A stretch of 64,000 bases of DNA from RBG-16-64-13 sp963718375 (GTDB lineage: Bacteria > Actinomycetota > Thermoleophilia > RBG-16-64-13). The DNA lies in contig CAVQZD010000004.1 in the NCBI GenBank assembly GCA_963718375.1, positions 124,001 through 188,000 of the forward strand, read 5' to 3'. A program made the translations under genes and the position numbers. Of this stretch, positions 17,511-29,624 are shown piece by piece (the first letter of the stretch is position 1; each line of letters starts with the position of its first letter). The notes below the pieces were generated by a model. That model was given only the letters and a program-made list of their open reading frames with translations. It was not told the DNA's origin and searched no databases.

Positions 17511-19369
17511 GCAACGGCTCTCCAATGTGGAACGGTATGCTGATGACTACCACCCACGGTACCCCAAGAAGGGCGACCTTCAGTCGCAGCGCGTTCTGGT
17601 TGTGTAAGAAGTTCTCCCACCAATGCTCGACCACGAACTCGGGGATGATCACCGTCACCGTGTGCTTACGGCTGGGCTTGAGCGACTTCACATAATCCAC
17701 CGCGGGCCGTGTGAACTCTCGATACGGTGAATCCACTACCACCAAGGGGACGTCTATCTCCATCTCCGTCCACGTCCGCTGCAATGCGAGCACGCTCGCG
17801 GGATCGCTACCTATGGTGATGGCATGAAAGTCGTCGGGGGACAGTCCCCGGCCGAGCGCGAGCGATCTGGCCGTCAGTTCGTTGACTTGAGATACGAATA
17901 GCACCACCGTCGTCTTGGGAGCTGGAGACGGCCACTCTGCCCAGGCGCTCCAGCTCCTGCTCTCCTTGAGGAGCCAGGAAGCTGGCCACCCGCAGATAGT
18001 GGCGCCGGATGCGGTAGAACCCCAGCACCAGCAGGACGACCGCGATGACGACTATGTAGGCCCCGTGGGTGAACTTGGTGACGAGCACAACCACGGTGAC
18101 TATGCCCGTCATCACCGCGCCGGCCCCGTTCATGATCGCGCGACGCCGCCACCCGGGCGTCCTAAGCCGGAACCAGTGGACCACCATGCCCGATTGCGAC
18201 AGCGTGAAGCTGGTGAACACGCCCACCGCGTACAGAGGTATTAGACTGTGGACCTGCGCCTTATAGATCACGAGTATCACGATGGCGGCCAGGGTCAGTC
18301 CGATGATGCCGTTGGAGAAGACCAGCCGGTCGCCCCGGTTCATGAACTGGCGCGGCATCAGGCGGTCCCGCGCCAGCACCGAGGCCAGGCGAGGTAAGCC
18401 GGTGAAGCTGGTGTTGGCCGCAAGTACCAGGATGAACATGGTCGCAATCTGCAGCGCATAGTAGAAGAAGCCCCCGCCGTACACCGCGTGGCCGATCTGA
18501 CCCAACACTGTGTCGCCCTCTTCCGGCACGATGTGGAGTATCTGACCCAAGGCGGTGACACCGAGCAACAGGAAGGCCAGTATCGAAGCCATGACGCCGA
18601 GAGTGATCGACGCGTTCTTCGCTTCCGGCGCCCTGAACGCCGGAACGGCGTTGGATATGGCCTCGGTACCGGTCATGGCCGAGCACCCACCCGAGAACGC
18701 CCTGAGCACGATCCAGGCCAGCGCCGCGCCCTGTACGGTCGTGGCCGTCTCCGACACCGGCTCCGGATGCAGGTCACCCATGGCCAAGCGGATCAGACCG
18801 ACTATGACCAGTCCACCGCACAAGATCACGAACAGATAGGTGGGCGCGGCGAAGATACGCCCCGACTCTCTCACGCCACGCAGATTGGCGAGCGCTACCA
18901 GGATGATAAGCCCGACAGAGATGAGCACTCGGGTACGATCCGCGTGGGCACCATCTGCGAGGCCGGGAAACGCGGCCAGGATGGCGGCTGTACCGGAAGC
19001 CACACTCACCGCCACCGTCATCACATAATCGACCATGAGCGAACCGGCGGCTATGGTGCCGGGCAGCAACCCCAGGTTCTCACGGCTGACGATGTACGAG
19101 CCTCCGCCGTTGGGGTAGGCGTGCACCGTCTGCTGGTAGGAGAGCGCCACAAATACCAGAAGGATCACGACGGCAAGGGCTACGTAGATGGAGTACATGG
19201 CTGCAGCCGCGCCGGCCGCAAGCAGGGCCAGCAGGATCTCCTCAGTAGCGTACGCAGTCGAGGAGATGGCATCAGAGGAGAAGACAGGCAGCGCGTACCG
19301 CTTAGGGAGTCGCTCCTCCATCTCCTGTGCGGTCGCTATCGGACGGCCTAACAAGACCCGCTTGAACAT
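17497..19369 (-). CDS. kimA: KimA-like APC-superfamily potassium transporter, full length but with one frameshift
   Basis: The start at MFKRVLLGRPIA follows GGAGA. About 12 membrane segments cover residues ~30-470. The motif PVFSSDAISSTAYATEEIL matches the SSDALSS-x-AYG region that forms the potassium site in KimA (YdaO). After residue ~480 the frame breaks: near position 17926 one extra base shifts from VAVSSSQDD to the expected VPAPKTT. The rest (VVLFVSQVNELTARSLALGRG to the stop at 17497) is the cytosolic C-terminal domain, which in KimA binds c-di-AMP. It is either a sequencing error or a recent break that frees the regulatory domain. It follows a pyrophosphatase copy and overlaps hutI. 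Confidence 0.75.
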
Positions 19370-19462
19370 CGTACCTGTCTCCAACTGTCGAACCTCGTCT
19401 AGACCCTCGCGGACGGCCCCATTTATCCTACCAGTCGCCGCCCCCGTCAAGCTACATAGCGA

Positions 19463-19495
19463 GGCGGCCCGCCGCGCGGTGCGCGGCGGGCCGCC
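19463..19495 (-). terminator. Hairpin between hppA' and kimA (copy 2)
   Basis: Perfect 15-bp arms (GGCGGCCCGCCGCGC and its complement) around a 3-base loop, 53 bases after the stop of the truncated pyrophosphatase. No T-run follows, so it may be a weak terminator or a stem that sets the ratio of the two products. It is repeated exactly 3,203 bases away at 22666-22698. Confidence 0.6.
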
Positions 19496-19547
19496 CGGTA
19501 CTCACTGCCAGGTCCGCATCACCCAGAGGTGACGCAGGACCATTCTG

Positions 19548-21316
<1,769 letters not shown>

Positions 21317-22573
21317 GAGCGCGCCCACTCCGTTCATGAGCGCCCGCCAGCGCCAGCCGGGCGTCCTCAGCCGAAACCAGCGGACCACCATGCCCGATTG
21401 CGACAGAGTGAAGCTGGTAAACACTCCCACCGCATACAGAGGTATCAGACTATGGACCTGGGCCCTATAGACCACGAGTATCACGATGGCCGCCAAGGTC
21501 AGTCCTATGATGCCGTTGGAGAAGACCAGCCGGTCGCCCCGGTTCATGAACTGGCGCGGCATCAGGCGGTCCCGCGCCAGCACCGACGCCAGGCGAGGCA
21601 AGCCGGTGAAGCTGGTGTTGGCGGCAAGTACCAGGATGAACATGGTCGCTATTTGCAGCGCATAGTAGAAGAAGCCGCCACCGTACACCGCGTGGCCGAT
21701 CTGCCCCAACACTGTGTCGCCCTCTTCCGGGACGATGTGGAGGATCTGACCCAAGGCGGTGACACCGAGCAACAGGAAGGCCAGTATCGATGCCATGACG
21801 CCGAGCGTGATCGACGCGTTCTTCGCTTCGGGCGCCCTGAACGCCGGAACGGCGTTGGATATGGCCTCGGTACCGGTCATGGCCGAGCACCCACCCGAGA
21901 ACGCCCTGAGCACGATCCAGGCCAGTGCCGCGCCCTGTACGGTCGTGGCCGTCTCCGACACTGGCTCCGGATGCAGGTCACCCATTGCCAAGCGGATCAG
22001 ACCGACTATGACAAGTCCACCACACAACACCACGAACAGATATGTGGGCGCGGCGAAGATGCGTCCCGACTCTCTGACCCCACGCAGATTGGCAAGGGCG
22101 ACAAGGATGATGAGCCCGACACAGATGAGGACTCGAGTGCGATCCGGGTGCGCACCATCGGCGAGGCCGGGAAACGCGGCCATGATGGCGGCTGTACCGG
22201 AAGCCACACTCACCGCTACCGTCATCACATAATCGACCATGAGCGAACCGGCGGCTATTGTGCCGGGCAGCAACCCCAGGTTCTCACGACTGACGATATA
22301 CGAGCCTCCGCCGTTGGGGTAGGCGTGAACCGTCTGCTGGTAGGACAGCGCTACAAATACCAGAAGGATCACGACGGCAAGGGCTACGTAGATGGAGTAC
22401 ATGGCTGCAGCAGCGCCGGCCGCAAGCAGGGCCAGCAGGATCTCCTCCGTGGCATACGCGGTCGAGGAGATGGCATCAGAGGAGAACACGGGCAGCGCGT
22501 ACTTCTTAGGGAGGCGCTCCTCCATCTCCTGTGCGGTCGCTATCGGACGGCCTAACAAGACCCGCTTGAACAT
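21317..22573 (-). pseudogene. kimA: 3'-truncated KimA-like transporter fused to hppA'
   Basis: Begins MFKRVLLGRPIATAQEM and tracks the downstream kimA for about 418 residues, up to PGWRWRALMNGVGA. It then runs straight into pyrophosphatase sequence (LIAGGIFTKIAD). It therefore keeps most membrane helices but lacks the last ones and the whole cytosolic domain. The open frame continues to 20966 through hppA' sequence before ending out of frame. Differences from the other copy are mostly silent, with a few substitutions (RYALP/KYALP, AILAAF/AIMAAF). This is the novel joint of a tandem duplication or of a misassembly. Confidence 0.85.
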
Positions 22574-22665
22574 CGCACCTGTCTCCTACTGCCAAACCTC
22601 GTGTAGAACCTTTGGACGGCCTCATTTATCCTACCAGTCGCCGACCACGTCAAGCTACATAGCGA

Positions 22666-22698
22666 GGCGGCCCGCCGCGCGGTGCGCGGCGGGCCGCC
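22666..22698 (-). terminator. Hairpin between hppA and kimA' (copy 1)
   Basis: The same perfect 15-bp stem and 3-base loop as at 19463-19495, lying 53 bases after the stop of the intact pyrophosphatase. The flanking ~120 bases are also nearly identical between copies. There is no T-tract. It is a partial terminator or a processing stem between the two cistrons. Confidence 0.6.
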
Positions 22699-22750
22699 CG
22701 GTAATCACTGCCAGGTCCGCATCACCCAGAGGTGACGCAGGACCATTCTG

Positions 22751-25312
<2,562 letters not shown>

Positions 25313-25456
25313 GCAGCATTGCCTCCTTCTAAGCCTTGCGGCGATTGTGATGCGGACCTTGATCCCAGAAGCGGAACGAACCCCGCTGCCCTCTCTACGA
25401 TGGGAGCGTCTGTCGTCCACGCTGAAGTCCCCTTGGGAGGGCGAATCCAGGAACCC

Positions 25457-25486
25457 ATGCTACAGAACACCGTGCAAAATAGTCAA
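25457..25486 (-). promoter_or_regulatory. Candidate promoter of hppA
   Basis: TTGACT (-35, at 25481-25486) and TAGCAT (-10, at 25457-25462) with an 18-base spacer. It points at hppA, about 140 bases from its start, and fits a housekeeping sigma factor of actinobacterial type. The rest of the 334-base gap 25313-25646 holds a ~140-base leader with no clear fold and, upstream of the promoter, the direct repeat at 25489-25553. Confidence 0.55.
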
Positions 25487-25488
25487 GG

Positions 25489-25553
25489 TCGGGCCAACGG
25501 CTCCTCCGGCTCACTTGCGCATCGGGCCGACGGCCCCTCCGGCTCACTTGCGC
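25489..25553. repeat. Two 32-bp direct repeats upstream of the hppA promoter
   Basis: Units at 25489-25520 and 25522-25553, 33-base period, differing at two positions. Both contain CTCCGGCTCACTTGCGC. They abut the -35 box of the hppA promoter, a position that suits an activator site, though a simple local duplication is equally possible. Confidence 0.6.
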
Positions 25554-25646
25554 TGTATCCGGCTAACCGCAGGCACGCAAATGTTCGCCGGACGTACCGT
25601 CGGCCCTCATGCTTGGGGGAGGGCGCTCGGGAGGCACTCGCTGGGT

Positions 25647-25858
25647 CTAGGCGGCCACCACCTGCACGAATTGGCCGGTCGATGATGGTTCGGGGATAGG
25701 CTGTCCTGTGCGCCGCATCTCAGCCAAGTGAAGTTCTATGGCTTCTCGGATGAGCTGGAGTACCTCTTCTTCGGTCTCGCCGACGGCGATGCAACCAGGT
25801 AGGTCGGGGACAGAGCTCCGTAGGAGTTGGGCCCCTTCTCAATAACGCGGTAGCGCAT
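25647..25858 (-). pseudogene. hicB: HicB-family antitoxin, frameshifted
   Basis: Reading from the ATG at 25858 gives MRYRVIEKGPNSYGALSP. The frame then breaks in the four-base run at 25806-25809, and the next frame continues DLPGCIAVGETEEEVLQLIREAIELHLAEMR and on to QVVAA at a stop. Together they form the HicB partial RNase-H fold (SPDLPGCIAVGET signature), about 70 residues. It neutralises HicA in intact systems. One missing base explains the break, so either decay or sequencing error. It lies just downstream of a hicA remnant, the usual order. Confidence 0.75.
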
Positions 25859-25864
25859 CACACT

Positions 25865-25960
25865 TCACTCCTGCCTTTTGAGTCCAGCCTTGCTCCAGCA
25901 CACTGGCCAGCGTACCGGGCGGCACATCCTGACCGGGCTTGCCGGCTTGGTCACAGTTCC
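25865..25960 (-). pseudogene. hicA: HicA-like toxin remnant
   Basis: The conserved C-terminal part of HicA can be read in two frames: GKPGQDVPPGTLASVLEQ in one, then AGLKRQE and a stop in another. The break lies within about 10 bases of position 25890. Upstream no convincing start or RNA-binding-domain histidine (GSHH) remains in one frame. The stop falls 6 bases before the hicB start. With hicB also shifted, the pair looks dead or badly sequenced. Confidence 0.5.
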
Positions 25961-26126
25961 ACCCGTCCGATGATGCCGCGACTAGCACAAGAATCCGTCC
26001 GACTTTGTACCTATCGGTCCGCGAGAGCCATCCGACGCAAGTAGGATTGAGTATCATGCGTATTGGAGATAAAAGGGCCTGTGACGATGGACCTTCCGAT
26101 CGACCCAGACTAGAAAGGATCGACCG

Positions 26127-26291
26127 ATGGAAAGATGGGAATGCTTGCTCTGCGGATACGTCTATGACCCCGAACTGGGCGACCCCACCCAGGACATAGC
26201 GCCGGGTACCTCTTTCGAAGACCTGCCCGACGACTGGGTATGTCCGGACTGTGGCGCCAGCAAGGACGACTTCGAGAAGATGGCCGACTAA
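26127..26291 (+). CDS. Rubredoxin
   Basis: 54 residues, a normal rubredoxin length. It has the two iron-binding pairs CLLCGYVYDPELGD and CPDCGASKDDFEK and the intervening DLPDDWVCP motif. AAAGGAT lies upstream of the ATG. It is a one-electron carrier in the cytosol, often feeding oxygen- or superoxide-detoxifying enzymes in anaerobes. No rubrerythrin, desulfoferrodoxin or flavoprotein partner is adjacent, so its partner is unknown. Confidence 0.95.
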   Translation: MERWECLLCGYVYDPELGDPTQDIAPGTSFEDLPDDWVCPDCGASKDDFEKMAD

Positions 26292-26357
26292 CCGGAGGCC
26301 GTGACAGGCCCCGCTAGACTCCGACCGGGCGCGGCCGGCACACCGGCGCGCGCAGTG

Positions 26358-27572
26358 TCAGCTGAGGAACTTGGACAGCAGCAAGTGGCCCGGCGCCACG
26401 GCGAAGCCCGTGGCTCGGGCTTCTTTCTCGGTGAAGGCCCGCGCTCCGTTCGACTCAAACCCCGGTCCCCACATCACGAACGGCACCGGCTCCGCGACGT
26501 GAGTCTTCAGCTCCAGTGGGGTCGGATGGTCAGGTAGTACCAGCAGCCTGACTTCATGGTCCTTGGCCCACGGGTACCGGGCGAGGGCGTCCGCGTCAGT
26601 CACCTGTGGCACCATCAGCGCGTCCACCTGCTCGATCGCCTGCACCTTGCCCTGCGCATCCCCCGCGTGTCCGGCTTCGTCCGGCGCCTCTACGTGGACG
26701 AAGACCAAGTCGTGGTCGCCCAGGGCCGCCAAACCGCCCGCCATCTGCCCCGCGAAGTCGTTCTCACCGTCGTCGGTGACGCCGGCAAGGTCGAGCACGT
26801 CGATGCCGCTCTGCACGGCTAGGCCGCGCAAGAGGTCGACGGCGGAGGTCAGCGCCGCCGAGCGCCCGCCGTTGGCAGCCGCGAAGTCGGGCACCCGCTC
26901 CGGTCGCGTCCCCGGCCAGAACAGCCAGATCTGCGTCGCGGGCGGCTGTCCCCGAGCGATCCTCGCCTTGTTGACCGGATGCTCCGCCAGGATGGACTTC
27001 GACCGCTCGGTGAGCTCATCCACCAACTCCGCCCCCGGCCCGCTCGGACCATGGCCCTCCACCGCCTTGTCAGTGACATCGTGCGGAGGGGTGAACTGCG
27101 TGGACAAGATATCCGCACCGTCACGGACGGTCAGTATGTGCCTGAAGGCGACGCCCGGGTAGAACCGCAGCCGCTCGTCGCCCAGCCCCAGCTCCAGGGC
27201 CCCCACGAGCTCCGCGGCCTCGGCCGAAGAGATGTTGCCGGCCGAGTAGCTCACCATGCGGCCCTCGGCGACGGTCACCAGGTTGCAGCGCATCGCCACC
27301 TGTCCGGGCTCGAGCTCGATGCCCATGGCCGCGGCCTCTATCGGCCCCCTGCCCGCGTAGTACACCGCCGGATCGAAGCCCATGACGCTCATGCAGGCCA
27401 CAGCGCTCGACGCCTCCATGCCCTTCGGCACGTTCTCAGCCGTGCCCGTGGTACCCTCCTGCGCCAGCCGGTCCAGATTGGGAGTGCGTGCCGCCTCCAG
27501 AGCGGTGCGACCGCCCAAGGCAGCAGCGGGCCATCCAGAGGCCCCGTCGACTATCAGCACCACGTACTTCAA
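26358..27572 (-). CDS. apgM: 2,3-bisphosphoglycerate-independent phosphoglycerate mutase, archaeal (ApgM) type
   Basis: 404 residues from a TTG with GGAGGAG five bases before it (ATG at 27608 is an alternative in the same frame). The alkaline-phosphatase-superfamily fold begins KYVVLIVDGASGWP with the metal-binding Asp. The phosphorylated Ser lies in GMEASSAVACMSVMGFDP, and the metal site HVEAPDEAGHAGD comes later. It interconverts 3- and 2-phosphoglycerate in glycolysis or gluconeogenesis. The archaeal-type enzyme is common in anaerobic bacteria. It is divergent from the flavin-binding protein. Confidence 0.88.
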   Translation of the reverse strand: MKYVVLIVDGASGWPAAALGGRTALEAARTPNLDRLAQEGTTGTAENVPKGMEASSAVACMSVMGFDPAVYYAGRGPIEAAAMGIELEPGQVAMRCNLVTVAEGRMVSYSAGNISSAEAAELVGALELGLGDERLRFYPGVAFRHILTVRDGADILSTQFTPPHDVTDKAVEGHGPSGPGAELVDELTERSKSILAEHPVNKARIARGQPPATQIWLFWPGTRPERVPDFAAANGGRSAALTSAVDLLRGLAVQSGIDVLDLAGVTDDGENDFAGQMAGGLAALGDHDLVFVHVEAPDEAGHAGDAQGKVQAIEQVDALMVPQVTDADALARYPWAKDHEVRLLVLPDHPTPLELKTHVAEPVPFVMWGPGFESNGARAFTEKEARATGFAVAPGHLLLSKFLS

Positions 27573-27666
27573 CCCGTCTCCTCCGGCTTGCCGCGCAGGT
27601 GCGCTCATTATATGCGGTATCTTGTCCGCGGTAGATGCCGTACGCCGGGCATGCCCGGACACACCT

Positions 27667-28215
27667 ATGGAGGCCCTCGCTTTGCCGGCTGTCAGTCCAG
27701 ATCTGAACGAGCGTGAGCGCGACTGCGTGCGGGAGGTGCTCCGCACCGCCAAGGTCGCTTACGTGGCCATGGTGGACGCCTCAGGGCGTGACGGCTCGCC
27801 GCAGCCGTACGTGGTGCCCATGAACTTCGCCTACGAGCTGCCCGCCGCCGGCGCCCAGGAGGCGCCCTGCGGCGCCGGGCCCGAGGGACGCATTTTGCTG
27901 CACACCGGACCAGGCAGAAAGGTGGATGCCCTGGCCGAGAACCCCTGGGTCTGTGTGTCGATAGTCGCCCAGGAGCAGCTCGAGATCGGTCCGACCCCGT
28001 GCCAGGACGGCTATCTGTACCAGTCGGTGGTGCTAGAGGGCCGCGTGCTACTCCTCACCGATGAGGTAGAGCGCGAGGCAGCCCTGCGCGCCATCGTAGC
28101 CAAGTATGACCCCGAGGCCGCTCAGAAGCCGTTCGAAGCGCGGATATTCGCGCAGACCCTGCTCTACGCGGTCGCAGTGGACCAGATCGCTTTCAAGGAG
28201 CGCCCCCGCCGGTAG
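27667..28215 (+). CDS. Pyridoxamine 5'-phosphate oxidase-like / NimA-type flavin-binding protein
   Basis: 182 residues from the ATG at 27667 (no clear Shine-Dalgarno, so the start is uncertain; the frame is open upstream). The split-barrel fold shows as ERERDCVREVLRTAKVAYVAMVD, then PYVVPMNFAYEL, HTGPGRKVDALAENPWVCVS and YQSVVLEGRVLLL. The His-Thr-Gly-x-x-x-K stretch fits a flavin-binding edge. Relatives include nitroimidazole-resistance NimA, heme- and F420-related proteins. The true substrate is unknown. Confidence 0.8.
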   Translation: MEALALPAVSPDLNERERDCVREVLRTAKVAYVAMVDASGRDGSPQPYVVPMNFAYELPAAGAQEAPCGAGPEGRILLHTGPGRKVDALAENPWVCVSIVAQEQLEIGPTPCQDGYLYQSVVLEGRVLLLTDEVEREAALRAIVAKYDPEAAQKPFEARIFAQTLLYAVAVDQIAFKERPRR

Positions 28216-28296
28216 CGGCCTTCAAGCGGCGCCAGTGCCGCCAGCCGCGAGCGCAGCCCTCCGCGTCCGGCGCTCCGTGCGGCGCGCAGCGCGCTG

Positions 28297-29481
28297 TTAC
28301 CCGAAGTACTTGGCCCCGATCTCCTTGAAGGCCGGGAGCGCGCGGTCCACCACTTCGGGCGCTACGCAGTAGGCGATGCGGAAGTACCCCGGCGCATCAA
28401 AACCGTTGCCCGGCACCACCAACACCAAGCGCTCCTGCAACTCCTTGCAGAAGGCCACGTCGTCGGATATCGGCGACTGCGGGAACAGATAGAAAGCCCC
28501 CTTGGGCTTGGTCACCGTGAAACCGGCTTGGCCCAGCGTCTCGAGGAGCAGGTCGCGGTTGCGTTTGTAGGGCGTCACGTCCACCGCCACCCCCTGCAGA
28601 CGGGCGACTACCCTCTGCATGAGCGCCGGCGCGTTGATGAACCCCAAGATGCGGTTGGCTATGACCAAGCCCCCCATCAGCTCTTCCACGCCTTCGATTG
28701 ACGGACTGACTGCGACGTACCCTATCCTCTCCCCGGCCAGAGAGAGTTCCTTTGAGTAGCTCGACACGATGATGGAGTTCTCGTAGTCCGCCATCACAGG
28801 GGCCACGCGCACCCCGTCGTAGACTATGCGCCGGTAGGGTTCGTCCGATATCAGATATATGATGCGGCCCGTCTCAGCGCACTTACGCCTCAGGAGCTCA
28901 CCGAGCGCCGCCACCGTCGTCTCGGGATATACACTGCCAGTGGGGTTATTGGGGGAGTTGAGCAGCACCGCGCGCGTACGTGGACCGATCGCGCGCTCCA
29001 TGGCCTGCAGGTCGAGGTCGAAGTCCGCAAGCGTCTTGACCGGCTTCAGCACGCCGCCGTGGTTGTCCACGTAAGACAGGTATTCCATGAAGTACGGACT
29101 CGCGACCACCACCTCATCACCCGCGTCGAGCACGGCCTTGAAGACGACGTTCAATCCCCCACCCGCGCCGCAAGTCATCACCACGTTCGCGCCCTCGAGG
29201 TGGACTCCTTGATCTTCGCTCAGATACCCCGCCACGGCTGCGCGCGTGCTCTCGTAGCCGGCGTTGGACATGTAGCCGTGAAACCCGGGGGTGTCATTGC
29301 ACACCAGCTCTTGGAGGGCCTCTTGAAGTTCCCTCGGCGGATCGAGGTTGGGATTGCCCAGACTGAAGTCGGCCACGGCGTCACGGCCATGGATCTCGGA
29401 CAGGCGTAACCCCTCCTCGAACATCTTGCGTATCCATGATGAGCGGCGCGAAGCTTCGGCCATTTTCGATGATACAAGCAT
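28297..29481 (-). CDS. PLP-dependent aminotransferase, class I/II (aspartate aminotransferase-like)
   Basis: 394 residues, fold type I. It shows the substrate region FSLGNPNLDPPRELQEAL, the cofactor-contact loop GAGGGLNVVFKAVL, the NSPNNPTGSVYP signature, YLISDEPYRRIVYDG with the PLP-pairing Asp and Tyr, and the Schiff-base Lys in VSSYSKELSLAGERIGY. It probably transfers amino groups between an amino acid and 2-oxoglutarate. The exact substrate is not readable. A second ATG 18 bases in (MAEASRRSSW) is an alternative start. No ribosome site is clear for either. Confidence 0.9.
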   Translation of the reverse strand: MLVSSKMAEASRRSSWIRKMFEEGLRLSEIHGRDAVADFSLGNPNLDPPRELQEALQELVCNDTPGFHGYMSNAGYESTRAAVAGYLSEDQGVHLEGANVVMTCGAGGGLNVVFKAVLDAGDEVVVASPYFMEYLSYVDNHGGVLKPVKTLADFDLDLQAMERAIGPRTRAVLLNSPNNPTGSVYPETTVAALGELLRRKCAETGRIIYLISDEPYRRIVYDGVRVAPVMADYENSIIVSSYSKELSLAGERIGYVAVSPSIEGVEELMGGLVIANRILGFINAPALMQRVVARLQGVAVDVTPYKRNRDLLLETLGQAGFTVTKPKGAFYLFPQSPISDDVAFCKELQERLVLVVPGNGFDAPGYFRIAYCVAPEVVDRALPAFKEIGAKYFG

Positions 29482-29624
29482 GGAAACCAGTCTAGCATGC
29501 CGCTATTCGCCAGCCATGCGCAGGCTACACAACGGGAGTAGACTGTACTCACTTGATATACTTACCGCCGGTTACCACCCGCGTTCCCCCGATGTGGCAA
29601 GAGTTGGGGAAGGAGGCGCGCACT

